64,000 nucleotides of DNA, taken from CALINF01 sp039980455 (lineage in GTDB: Bacteria; Pseudomonadota; Gammaproteobacteria; Pseudomonadales; Halieaceae). The DNA is taken from positions 992,001 to 1,056,000 of the forward strand of contig JBDXCG010000003.1 in NCBI GenBank assembly GCA_039980455.1, in the 5' to 3' direction. The position numbers were made by a program, and so were the translations under genes. Shown here in pieces: positions 8,955 to 17,106 of the stretch; the first letter of the stretch is position 1; each line of letters opens with the position of its first letter. The notes beneath the pieces are model-generated. The model was not told the DNA's origin and made no database searches. It was given only the letters and a program-made list of their open reading frames with translations.

Positions 8955-10307
8955 CTAAATTAGCGGCAATGTGTAGTTGACTATCAGCCGTATATCTCTA
9001 ACTGTCTTTCCGTCCCGCTCAACATCCAGATGAGCCCACCTTAAGCGAAGCCACAAGCCTCGGAGAGCGCCGCCCGGGGGCTTATAGTCTACTGTCAGAT
9101 TGTATTCAGTGCGATCTGGAAGATCGACGCCCTCCGCCGCGATACGACCGTCCCGACCACGAGCGATATTGACAAAACTGCTTAGTCCCAAGGAAGAAAA
9201 GTACTCTGTATTGTAGGAAAAACCGAGCATCACGGCTCTCTCATTGGCGGCATCGAAATCAGAGCGCTGAATAGAGAGGTAGCCTGGCTTACCCCCCCAA
9301 GGCGCTCGAATACGCGCCCCATCACCCGTACGGGAACCAGCCAACCTGACCATAGCGCCTCGCCAGCTCAGCGCTGCTTGTGCGGCGGCGTGCCATGTAT
9401 CAAAGCTGCCCACAATCTCATCACCAACACTACGTTGATTTGTATACTGACCCGATAGCTGAAAATCGAGATTCTCGCTGAACTTGTTGCTATAACTAGA
9501 TTCTGAGTAAAAAGTGTTGAATGTGTCCCAGCCGTACTGGGTAATTGCACCCACCGTGAGATGCTCTGTAAGCGGTATTTGAGCACCGATTAAGGTAAGC
9601 CCTTCGTCTGTCCCCTGTGCCCCCGCCACTTCAGATAAATAGCGAAATTGGTCGTCCGAGCGTTGCTTGAACTGAGTAATATGCCCTACAACATAATCTA
9701 CTTCAGAGCTCTTACCCTGCAACATATACCCTTCATGTGTCGATGGGAGCATCCGTGAATCCTGGGTGTTGAGATAAGGAAGATTCAGTTTTTGTCGGTA
9801 AAGCTTCAGTTCCCCTCCCTCAAGAACACCATCAGAAAACTGATAGCTCAAGTTGGCTTCTCCAAGAACGTTAATGTTTTCATTGTTCAGGGTGAGCAAC
9901 CCTGTGGGGGTGCCACTTGCATCAACTTCTGTGGAGTTATACCAGGCAGCCTCAACAGACAGCCCATTCCAGTTACCAGAACCGTAGCGCAACTGCCCAC
10001 CGACAGCGAGTGCGTCTCCATCCGACAGAACCGCATTCTTTCTATCAAAGCTGAAGGTACGCAGATCAAAAGCCAGCGTGCTGTCACTAATGAACGGATG
10101 AGTGTCTTCAAGTGCTTCTTTCAAATCATCAAGAAGATACCAAGGCTGCTCCTTGGGATTAGCAAATGCATAACCCAGGGCACTGACAATGTCTTCCGCC
10201 CTACCCGGCACCGGACCAGCTTGCTGTATGTACTCAGCACTCAGTACTGGCATAGGCAGCAGAAGTAAAACAAGAAGCGCACTGGGACCTATTGCGCGGT
10301 GATTCAC
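8955..10307 (-). CDS. OprD-family outer membrane porin
   Basis: 450 residues with a clear Sec signal (cleavage likely after PVLSA, about residue 24). Seen: the early motif FISDSTLAFDLRTFSFDR, GGQLRYGSGNWNGLSVEAAWY, alternating amphipathic strands throughout, and the C-terminal strand VRDIRLIVNYTLPLI, all typical of OprD/OpdK porins (18-strand barrels that take up small carboxylates, basic amino acids or peptides). Its start is one base from the patatin stop, so it is probably co-transcribed with the patatin lipoprotein and the channel upstream. Substrate unknown. Confidence 0.85.
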   Translation of the reverse strand: MNHRAIGPSALLVLLLLPMPVLSAEYIQQAGPVPGRAEDIVSALGYAFANPKEQPWYLLDDLKEALEDTHPFISDSTLAFDLRTFSFDRKNAVLSDGDALAVGGQLRYGSGNWNGLSVEAAWYNSTEVDASGTPTGLLTLNNENINVLGEANLSYQFSDGVLEGGELKLYRQKLNLPYLNTQDSRMLPSTHEGYMLQGKSSEVDYVVGHITQFKQRSDDQFRYLSEVAGAQGTDEGLTLIGAQIPLTEHLTVGAITQYGWDTFNTFYSESSYSNKFSENLDFQLSGQYTNQRSVGDEIVGSFDTWHAAAQAALSWRGAMVRLAGSRTGDGARIRAPWGGKPGYLSIQRSDFDAANERAVMLGFSYNTEYFSSLGLSSFVNIARGRDGRIAAEGVDLPDRTEYNLTVDYKPPGGALRGLWLRLRWAHLDVERDGKTVRDIRLIVNYTLPLI

Positions 10308-10308
10308 G

Positions 10309-11691
10309 TTAGGAACCGGTACTAACGGCAGTCTGGTCTATCGCCTGCAAAAACTGTTGGAATTCCTCATTTTCCCTCAACAGAAGCCGCCCGCTGTTGA
10401 TCAGTTCGTCGACTTGATCCTCCGGCAGCTCCAGCGTTGTCTGAATCGCATTCAATCGTTGAAAAAGCACTTCGTCTTGCACGTCTTTGAAGGACAATAA
10501 CGACACATGAATATATATGGGTACTCCATTTTCCTGAAAATGCGCCTCCGCGTTAGCAGCAAGCTCCTGTATCAACATCTGAGTCTCCAAGGTATACCGC
10601 AACATCTGTGAATCAGAAATAGCGGTAAGAACGTCTGTGCTGGACGGCGCATCTGCCGAACTATCCATAGTCCGCTCAGGCGTAAGCGCTGCATTCACCA
10701 AAATCAACGCCACATGCCTGGGGCGCTTCACCTCACCACCGATCAGTTGCGTGGTAACGCCGGAGGTTCCCAGAATGTCCGTCCAGTCTACCAATGCCCG
10801 TAAACCCAAGTTATCGGAGATACCGCCATCTACAAGGTGAATGAATGGTCGTTGCTGAGAATCGCGCAAGGTAGAGACGTTATTTAGAAGATGGCTCTGC
10901 CTTAAGTTGAGGTCGTCTCTGGCCAACAGGTTATCCAACAGCTCGTGAGTGCCCGTATCACATTGCCCAGCAAAATTATTGAGCACCACGGGGTTGAAAA
11001 GGACTGGGACAGCAGATGACGCCGTGACCGCTCTGGAAACCGGGTAGTCATTGATGTCAGAGCAAATGAGGTCAAAGGTTGCCTGATCAAAACTGAAACG
11101 ATTACCCGTGGTCAGGTCGGTACTATTAATAATAATTGAGGGGCCTTCTGCATCTCGCAAATCACCCATCGTGGCACCTGAAAAAATCGTTTGGTCGTAA
11201 TACTCTACGGCGATCTCATTTCGATCGAACTGAGTGGTGATCGAGCGCCACCAATTATAAGGGTTAAACAGGCGCTTTATGAGCGTGCTCTGTACCTCAT
11301 GCTTGAGGAACTTTTCCTCGTAGTCGTCGAATATTCTGTCGCCATACAACCCGTAATAGGCGGCAGTAAAACTGCCTCCGGAAACCGAACTAATCGCGTC
11401 CACTTCATCGAGAAGACTATAGGTTGTGTGCGCCGCTTTGTACTGCGTTTCCCTTAACTCCGACAGCACTCCATAGGACAGTGCGGACGCTCGGGTTCCA
11501 CCCCCGGAGAACGCCAAAAAGACCTGTACATCCGGATTACCGCCCGGGCGCTGGCCACGGATTAACGATAGTTCTTCACCCGCCCTTGACTCCGGAAGTT
11601 CGGTATTTACAGGCCGGTACTGACCCGCGCAAGCCGATAGCAGCAATACCGATAGCATCAGTATCACTCTGCTGCGGAAAACTGATGTCAT
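10309..11691 (-). CDS. Patatin-like phospholipase, predicted lipoprotein
   Basis: Patatin/RssA-type serine acyl hydrolase. Seen: oxyanion loop FSGGGTRAS, nucleophile elbow SVSGGS (nucleophile Ser in the G/S-x-S-x-G position), and catalytic Asp in LVDGGISDNLGLR, which complete the Ser-Asp dyad. I choose ATG 11691 (460 residues), preceded by an AGGGG element, because it yields a short signal ending in the lipobox LLSAC. The frame could also begin at a GTG at 11718 that shares a base with the stop of the channel gene. The product is likely anchored to a membrane facing the periplasm and hydrolyses phospholipid or lipid esters. Between a channel gene and a porin gene, all tightly packed. Confidence 0.87.
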   Translation of the reverse strand: MTSVFRSRVILMLSVLLLSACAGQYRPVNTELPESRAGEELSLIRGQRPGGNPDVQVFLAFSGGGTRASALSYGVLSELRETQYKAAHTTYSLLDEVDAISSVSGGSFTAAYYGLYGDRIFDDYEEKFLKHEVQSTLIKRLFNPYNWWRSITTQFDRNEIAVEYYDQTIFSGATMGDLRDAEGPSIIINSTDLTTGNRFSFDQATFDLICSDINDYPVSRAVTASSAVPVLFNPVVLNNFAGQCDTGTHELLDNLLARDDLNLRQSHLLNNVSTLRDSQQRPFIHLVDGGISDNLGLRALVDWTDILGTSGVTTQLIGGEVKRPRHVALILVNAALTPERTMDSSADAPSSTDVLTAISDSQMLRYTLETQMLIQELAANAEAHFQENGVPIYIHVSLLSFKDVQDEVLFQRLNAIQTTLELPEDQVDELINSGRLLLRENEEFQQFLQAIDQTAVSTGS

Positions 11692-11717
11692 CAATGCCCC
11701 TGGTGCCTGCGCTACCA

Positions 11718-12533
11718 CTATTTCTGCGCTCTACTTGACATGAAGTCACCCACAAGACTAGCCACCAGGACTGCAGAATAGAACACGCCGGCCGTCGCCT
11801 GAAGCCCGGCGGTTATGCCCGCAACAGAATTCTCAGGTGTAATGTCTCCATATCCGAGCGTGGTGATCGTCACCAGGCTGAAATACGAAAATTCGTCAAA
11901 GCGAGACAAATCGGTTGTTTCTGACAGACCTGCAAAGGAACCGGGGGTCACTAGCTCAAGGAAGTCGTAAACGATCGCCCAAGCTACAACTAACAACAGA
12001 TAGATACATATTGATCCAATTATCTTGTTGAGATCTACCGCTCCAGAAAGGAAAACCTCTAGCGCTGAGTATCTGATAGCAAATAGGCAAAACGCAAAAG
12101 CACTAATCTGCATGGAGTAACGAAACACGTCTTTGTCGAATACGACCGCCAGAATTGAAAAGACCACGGTAAGAGATGCTGGAATCAGACCAAGCACAAA
12201 TACGCGCAGATCTTTTGCAAAACTGAGTAAGAAAAGCAAAGACGCAGTTCCGAAAATCAATTCAAGAAGTAGCGAATTGCTCCACCCACCATATTGATGG
12301 ATGAATGGGCCACCCAGCAAAAGGATCAAGAGCCCCAGGAAGAGCAGGTTAAAATTTACTCCCTGTTGTGCCGAGTCATTGTTCTGTAATGCGTCCACAG
12401 TGTTGGGCTCTCTCGATGCGCAGTGCGCTTCAGTATACGGCCTCCCCCGAAAATACACATTCTTTGATGAGAGATGGTCGAAAGTACCTACTTGTTTAAG
12501 GCGCCCAGTCGCGAAAGTAGCGCTCTCATCCAC
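11718..12533 (-). CDS. Potassium-channel-family membrane protein (TLGYGD filter)
   Basis: 271 residues with about 60 soluble N-terminal residues, then six predicted membrane segments. The last pair flanks a pore loop with the K+ selectivity signature TITTLGYGDITP (about residues 225-236). Segment 4 lacks the regular Arg ladder of voltage sensors, so it looks like an ungated or differently gated 6TM channel. The GTG start at 12533 is uncertain: no strong Shine-Dalgarno precedes it, and an in-frame GTG nearer the first membrane segment (VDALQNN) is an alternative. The stop abuts the patatin gene, suggesting a channel-patatin-porin operon. Confidence 0.83.
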   Translation of the reverse strand: MDESATFATGRLKQVGTFDHLSSKNVYFRGRPYTEAHCASREPNTVDALQNNDSAQQGVNFNLLFLGLLILLLGGPFIHQYGGWSNSLLLELIFGTASLLFLLSFAKDLRVFVLGLIPASLTVVFSILAVVFDKDVFRYSMQISAFAFCLFAIRYSALEVFLSGAVDLNKIIGSICIYLLLVVAWAIVYDFLELVTPGSFAGLSETTDLSRFDEFSYFSLVTITTLGYGDITPENSVAGITAGLQATAGVFYSAVLVASLVGDFMSSRAQK

Positions 12534-12702
12534 ATGCTCACGGATATCGCGCTGCTGCAGCTAATTCGAGCCCTCCTTTTACCTTCTTTCGCCTATTAGC
12601 GAACACACGTCTACTCTCGTCGGGTTTATCTAGACAGGGAGATAGAGATGGTAGTTGAAACAGTTGAAATGTGGCCCCTTAGCGGACCCATCCCGAATAC
12701 AG

Positions 12703-12726
12703 GACTACAGACTAAAGTCTGTAGTC
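12703..12726. repeat. Perfect 11-bp inverted repeat in a 304-base intergenic region
   Basis: GACTACAGACT at 12703-12713 and AGTCTGTAGTC at 12716-12726 are exact reverse complements around AA. The region 12534-12837 separates the divergently read channel (minus) and repeat-protein (plus) genes. No T-tract follows, so it is not a normal intrinsic terminator; an operator for a dimeric regulator or a leader hairpin is more likely. I see no other convincing feature or gene in 12534-12837. Confidence 0.8.
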
Positions 12727-12837
12727 GATACAGACCTTTGTCTAGTTGCCTTCGTGATGGACCTCAATTAAGTTCGAGTCACGCGCAATTAAGTGGACAT
12801 AGCGCAATGCTCACTAAACCTAAAAAGGAATGGATTC

Positions 12838-14313
12838 ATGAGAACTTTGATTGCTGGAGCAGCGCTTCTTGCTGGTATGTCATCGGCACTGGTTAGTGCT
12901 GAGGAAATAGTTTGCGGTGAAGAGGGACAAAGTACCTACTATCAAGACATCGTAGATGATGGGTGTACCGTGATAGCGGGGATTCTACGCGTTGAGGAGC
13001 TAGAAATAGAAAATCTAAACGCCCTGTCGAATGTCACAAGCGCTGACTTCATACGAATCGTGAGAACTCCACTCCTGAAAGATATCAATGCCCTGTCGAA
13101 TCTCACAAGCCTTGGCATAATACAAATCGGTACTGCTCCCCTCTTGGAAGATATTGATGCACTGTCGAATCTCACAAGCGCAATTCAAATAACCCTCGTC
13201 GATGTACCTGCCCTGACAAACGTGAATGGCCTGTCGAAAATAACAGGTCTAAGTGAGCGGGGTGCTGAATTCGCGCCACTCCTAGAAAGCAGAATGCGCA
13301 TAATCATCAAAAACGTACCTCTCCTGACAAATGTTGATGGGCTGTCAAGTCTCTCAAGCGTAAGCAGTTTAAGCATTGAAGGGGCACCTCTCCTAACAGA
13401 CATTGATGGCCTGTCGAATCTCACAAGAGCAGGCTCGATAGAAATCCGAGATCTGCCCCTCCTGACGAACGTGGACGGCCTGTCGAGCCTCACAATCGCG
13501 CAAATGGTGGTAGTTGACAACACTGGGATTACTAACGTAGACGGCCTCTCCCCCTTAACAACGTTTACCCAGACTCAAGCACCTGATGGAGACCCCATTA
13601 ACAATGGACTGTTTCTAAGCCAAAACACTGAATTATCCAATCTTGACGGGCTAACAAATCTCACAACTATCGACGAAGGAGGTCTGGTTATATCTGGAAA
13701 CTCAGCGCTCACTGATCTCGATGGATTGAAAAATCTGACCACCGTAGGCGGGGTCATTAGTATTAGCAGTAACAGCAAACTCGCAAGTATCGACGGATTG
13801 AAAAATCTGGACACCGACAGCCGGGTGACTATTAGCCGAAATGATGAACTTGGTAACTGTGGTGCTGTCGCACCGCTGGCATTGTCTGGTGCGTCTGACA
13901 TATTTAGAGTCGGTGTTGAAGGGAGGGGACCTCGTGGTGCTAATGGCCTAGCATTAAGCCCCAAAGTTGTGATTAACGGGATTGTACAAACGTATGGCGG
14001 CAATGCGAATACTGTAGCTGGTTGTATTGAAGACTATGTGCCACAGACTTCATCAGAACGCGTTAACGATCTTATCGAAACTACAACGCAGATGAACCTG
14101 GCAAACGGAATAGCAAACGCCTATGACTCCAAGCTTACATCCGCATTCTCCGCGTTGAACGATACCAATACGAAGAACGATGGCGCGGCGTTCAATAAGT
14201 TGTATGCGTTCATCTATAGCGTAGAGGCCCAGCGAGGCGGAAAACTTACAGATTCTGAGGCAGACCTGCTTATCGCTTCAGCCATGCGAGTGATCGATAA
14301 CCTGCCTGAGTAG
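12838..14313 (+). CDS. Secreted leucine-rich-like repeat protein with C-terminal FIMAH-like domain
   Basis: 491 residues from ATG 12838, chosen because AAGGA stands about 8 bases upstream and the product then starts with a clean Sec signal (MRTLIAGAALLAGMSSALVSA). The body (about residues 58-345) consists of about a dozen imperfect 22-25 residue repeats built on L-T-N-V-D-G-L-S-N-L-T-S plus a short beta strand, similar to receptor L-domain/LRR-type solenoids of bacterial surface proteins. The last about 80 residues (NLANGIANAYDSKL to SAMRVIDNLPE, including YSVEAQRGGKLTDSEADLL) match the FIMAH-type helical tail common in secreted proteins. No LPXTG, PEP-CTERM or IPTL-type tail. Likely a periplasmic, secreted or surface binding protein; ligand unknown. 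A strong terminator follows, so it is monocistronic. Confidence 0.8.
   Translation: MRTLIAGAALLAGMSSALVSAEEIVCGEEGQSTYYQDIVDDGCTVIAGILRVEELEIENLNALSNVTSADFIRIVRTPLLKDINALSNLTSLGIIQIGTAPLLEDIDALSNLTSAIQITLVDVPALTNVNGLSKITGLSERGAEFAPLLESRMRIIIKNVPLLTNVDGLSSLSSVSSLSIEGAPLLTDIDGLSNLTRAGSIEIRDLPLLTNVDGLSSLTIAQMVVVDNTGITNVDGLSPLTTFTQTQAPDGDPINNGLFLSQNTELSNLDGLTNLTTIDEGGLVISGNSALTDLDGLKNLTTVGGVISISSNSKLASIDGLKNLDTDSRVTISRNDELGNCGAVAPLALSGASDIFRVGVEGRGPRGANGLALSPKVVINGIVQTYGGNANTVAGCIEDYVPQTSSERVNDLIETTTQMNLANGIANAYDSKLTSAFSALNDTNTKNDGAAFNKLYAFIYSVEAQRGGKLTDSEADLLIASAMRVIDNLPE
13018..13860 (+). repeat. Tandem imperfect about 69-75 bp coding repeats
   Basis: The DNA repeats a core like CTGTCGAATCTCACAAGC about every 69-75 bases (for example near 13024, 13090, 13159, 13222, 13339, 13411 and 13480), decaying toward the 3' end. 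Each unit encodes one solenoid turn (PLLTNVDGLSNLTS-type). The high nucleotide identity of the first units suggests recent duplication or recombination-driven length change. Confidence 0.8.
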
Positions 14314-14334
14314 TCGGTAACCTTCACCTCTGAT

Positions 14335-14358
14335 AGCCCGCTTCAATGCGGGCTTTTT
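14335..14358 (+). terminator. Intrinsic terminator after the repeat-protein gene
   Basis: Stem AGCCCGC/GCGGGCT with a 6-base loop followed by TTTTT, 21 bases after the stop codon of the repeat protein. The remaining bases to 14516 contain nothing I can support. Confidence 0.9.
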
Positions 14359-14516
14359 CGTTTTTAAAGGACGGCAAAGCTGACTAAGTTCTTATGCTAT
14401 GTCCTTGAGAATGAAATCGACGGGGTCTCAGGCCACCTGCGTTGCCTCGCCCGACTTGATAGAAGAATTCGCGTCAGAATAGCCTTTAACCGACATGATC
14501 AATGCAGCCAGGGTGA

Positions 14517-15401
14517 CTAGGCCTTACTCCTAAGCTTATGTTGCAATTGTCGGGTGGTTTCGCCCCTACCATCGGGCGCCCAACCCGGCGGCATGACGCA
14601 AAGCTTGATCTTGTTGGCGTAGCCTTCAGTGGCCCAAACATCCTTTGCCAACCCGACAAAGCCGTGGATACTCACCCATAACGGATTAAAGCTGTCCACA
14701 GGCTCCGGGATACCAAAGGCCGGCTTCTCGATTTCTGGTTCAAACGTGCCAAATAGGCGATCCCAGAAAATGAAAGTCCCGCCGTAATTTTTATCGCGAT
14801 ACTGAACATTTCGGGCGTGATGAACGCGGTGGTGAGACGGGGTGGAAAACATCCATTCGAACCAGCGTGGAAGCTTGCCGATTTTCTCGGTGTGAACCCA
14901 GAACATATAGATGAGATTTATCTCTATCGCGATTAGGACAGCGAGTGGATGAAGGCCAAGCAGGACAGCGGGCGCATAAAAAAAGGCTTCCATAAACGGT
15001 TCGGCAAAGGATTGGCGCAGCGACGTACCGCCAAGATTAAACTTCTCGCTGCTATGATGGACAATATGAGCGGCCCAAGCAAAGCGTACCTCGTGGATCA
15101 TCCGGTGCAGCCAATAGAATAGAAAGTCGGTGGCAACATAGGCGACGAGGATCGCAAGCCAACCCATTTCAAGTTCGGCGAAACGATATTCCCAAGCAAT
15201 ATAGAGCAGAAACAGCGTTGTGCCCTTCATCAGGAATTTGGTGCCTAGGTAAAAGCTCGCCGTGGTGACACTGCACAATGTATCTTTCCATGTGTAGGAA
15301 CCCGTATGGTTTTTGACGCTAAGAAAAAGCTCGATCAGGATCAGCGGGAGATAAATGGCCAAGGCAATAAGCGGAATTTGCTCGTTCAGTTCATTCCACA
15401 T
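14517..15401 (-). CDS. Sterol desaturase / fatty acid hydroxylase superfamily membrane enzyme
   Basis: 294 residues, integral membrane. The three histidine clusters of the di-iron hydroxylase superfamily are visible: HRMIHE (HX3H), HIVHHSS (HX2HH) and HRVHHARN (HX2HH), with a further His in FWVHTEKIG. The family inserts hydroxyl groups or double bonds in sterols, carotenoids, fatty acids or alkyl-glycerols using O2. The substrate here is unknown. Stand-alone minus-strand gene between two plus-strand genes. Start ATG 15401 leads directly into the first hydrophobic helix. Confidence 0.88.
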   Translation of the reverse strand: MWNELNEQIPLIALAIYLPLILIELFLSVKNHTGSYTWKDTLCSVTTASFYLGTKFLMKGTTLFLLYIAWEYRFAELEMGWLAILVAYVATDFLFYWLHRMIHEVRFAWAAHIVHHSSEKFNLGGTSLRQSFAEPFMEAFFYAPAVLLGLHPLAVLIAIEINLIYMFWVHTEKIGKLPRWFEWMFSTPSHHRVHHARNVQYRDKNYGGTFIFWDRLFGTFEPEIEKPAFGIPEPVDSFNPLWVSIHGFVGLAKDVWATEGYANKIKLCVMPPGWAPDGRGETTRQLQHKLRSKA

Positions 15402-15780
15402 TTCGTTGCCCCCTGCGGTATTCAGAACACCTTAGCTGCTTTGCAGGTGCAAATGCCAGCCTTGATTGCAAGGGGTGAAGCACGAAATACAGGACAATTA
15501 GACGGACTGCTGGGGTGCAGTTCGACCCTTACACGATTGCTCTCCTGCAGCTGGTTGGAGCCAATAATCAGCCAAAAGTAACCCAGGCCACTGTATTTGC
15601 TAGGTATCACGGAATCGGCTAGCATTCGCCCCAAATACCACTCGATGGTGACAGCGCCTCTTAATGCGTCGCTGTCGTAACATCAAATTCTACGCCCACT
15701 GCCATATTAAAGGGGTTTCATTCGATTGAAGCCCCCTTTTTGTGCCTCCCATTTCCAAAACCATAGAGAGCAAAAGCAAC
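15402..15780. other. 379-base intergenic region
   Basis: Lies between the divergent desaturase and DUF2141/barrel genes and must hold both promoters, but I see no strong -35/-10 pair. Its main structure is the terminator-like hairpin at 15709-15741. The short frames inside do not resemble proteins. Confidence 0.4.
15709..15741 (+). terminator. Terminator-like hairpin 40 bases upstream of a plus-strand gene
   Basis: AAAGGGG-TTTCA pairs with TGAAG-CCCCCTTT (one bulge and one wobble) around TTCGAT, followed by a T-run at 15737-15741. No plus-strand gene ends upstream within 1.3 kb (the previous one has its own terminator), so this is either the end of an unannotated small RNA or a leader attenuator for the gene at 15781. 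Confidence 0.6.
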
Positions 15781-16902
15781 ATGCGGCTGTCACTAAGCAC
15801 CCTACCTCTACTGCTGGCACTTGCTGTGTTTGCGTTACTGAGCAATGCGGCTAAGGCAGCTCAGCTGTCAATCACACTGCAAAACCCTCCTGAGGAAGGC
15901 TCAGTAGCACTCGCGTTGTTTGACAGTGCAAACAGCTTTGGTGATCTGCGTAACCCCGCGCGCCTGAAGATCTTTGAGTTAGACGGGCGCGACACCTACG
16001 TGCTGGAAGACATTCCCGCCGGCGAGTATGCCTTGATGGTGTATTACGATGAGAACGACAATCTTAAGATCGACAAGAACTTTATCGGCATTCCAACGGA
16101 GCCACTGGGCTTTTCTAACGAATATGAGCCAAAAGGACCGCCTAGCTTTAGTCGTGCCGCATTTCAACTGAGTGAGTCTGAACTGCGCGAGTTCACCGTA
16201 GCCTTGTATCGCCCTCTGGGCGAGCGCGGTCGCTGGGGTTTGGGCGTTGGTGCCATTGGCAGAACCAGCCCATACCGTGACTACGATGACAATGTCATTC
16301 GCGTAATACCTGCCATCTCTTACAACGGGGAGCGCTTGCAAATACTGGGGCCGAATATCGATTTCGGTCTGGTGGGCACAGGTAAACTCAGGCTCGCTGC
16401 AACTGGCAGCTATCGCATCGGCGTCTACGAAGAAGATGACAGCGATTACCTGGCCGGAATGGGAGACCGCGACGACACCTTTATGGCAGGTCTTGGCTTC
16501 AATGCCGAGCTGCCACAGGGAGTAGATCTGGCATTGAGCTATAAGCACGATGTACTGGACAATATTGGTGGTGGTGAAGCACGTATTGCCCTGGACAAGT
16601 CCTTTCAATACGGCACTTTCAGATTTTCACCGGCAATAGGCGTTAACTGGCTAGCGCAGGACCTGGCCAATCACGACTTTGGTGTACCCCAGAATAAGGC
16701 GCTCCCGGGTAGACCCGCCTATAGCGTGAGCTCTACCTACAGCCTGGATGTTGGCGTGAGTGTGCTTTACGAAGTCACCACCGACTGGCTGGTCGTGCTG
16801 AGTGCCACCACAGAATTCTTTGAAGATGAGGTCACCGACAGCCCGATTGTCGATGAAGACTACGTCGTGAAGGGATTCTTTGCCATCAACTACCTATTTT
16901 GA
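15781..16902 (+). CDS. DUF2141 domain fused to MipA/OmpV-like outer membrane barrel
   Basis: 373 residues from ATG 15781, chosen because it starts a good Sec signal (LALAVFALLSNAAKA) with AGAG upstream; a frame extension to 15742 is unlikely. Residues about 27-130 look like DUF2141 (GSVALALFDSANSF, IPAGEYALMVYYDENDNLKID). From about residue 145 the protein is an alternating-strand barrel beginning RGRWGLGVGAIGRTSPYRDYD and ending in a C-terminal aromatic (VVKGFFAINYLF), resembling MipA/OmpV scaffolding or barrel proteins. An outer membrane location is therefore likely, with the DUF2141 part periplasmic. Function unknown. No operon partner. Confidence 0.78.
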   Translation: MRLSLSTLPLLLALAVFALLSNAAKAAQLSITLQNPPEEGSVALALFDSANSFGDLRNPARLKIFELDGRDTYVLEDIPAGEYALMVYYDENDNLKIDKNFIGIPTEPLGFSNEYEPKGPPSFSRAAFQLSESELREFTVALYRPLGERGRWGLGVGAIGRTSPYRDYDDNVIRVIPAISYNGERLQILGPNIDFGLVGTGKLRLAATGSYRIGVYEEDDSDYLAGMGDRDDTFMAGLGFNAELPQGVDLALSYKHDVLDNIGGGEARIALDKSFQYGTFRFSPAIGVNWLAQDLANHDFGVPQNKALPGRPAYSVSSTYSLDVGVSVLYEVTTDWLVVLSATTEFFEDEVTDSPIVDEDYVVKGFFAINYLF

Positions 16903-16994
16903 GCCGCCGGGCGCCCTCTACCTTAGGGAACCATTGGCGCTATTATGTGTCTTAACTGGTGCTGAAGGTAAAAGAGTAGAACGCGGTGTTCACC

Positions 16995-17023
16995 CTTGAT
17001 ATTCAAGGAAATAACCCCATGTA
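16995..17023 (+). promoter_or_regulatory. Sigma-32 (heat-shock) type promoter for the YccA-family gene
   Basis: CTTGATA at 16995-17001, a 13-base spacer, and CCCCATGTA at 17015-17023. The known RpoH consensus is CTTGAAA with about 12-15 bases to CCCCATNTA, so only one -35 base differs. It lies 84 bases before the chosen start codon. The same stretch contains the dyad CCTTGA-TAT-TCAAGG. Confidence 0.75.
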
Positions 17024-17106
17024 TACAAGGGTTGGAATATCACGTCGGGCGCATTATCATGTCTGGCAACAACCGCCTTAACGGTTACATCACAACGGAG
17101 CTAAAA

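Noticed and set aside
12648..12896. Open frame of 82 residues with GGGAG-type site upstream of the repeat protein
   Set aside because: Composition is not protein-like, it runs into the signal-peptide region of the real gene in another frame, and it covers the palindrome.
12838..14313. Repeat protein as an exosortase H substrate
   Set aside because: Its C-terminus ends in a soluble helix (VIDNLPE), with no IPTL-type motif, membrane helix or basic tail.
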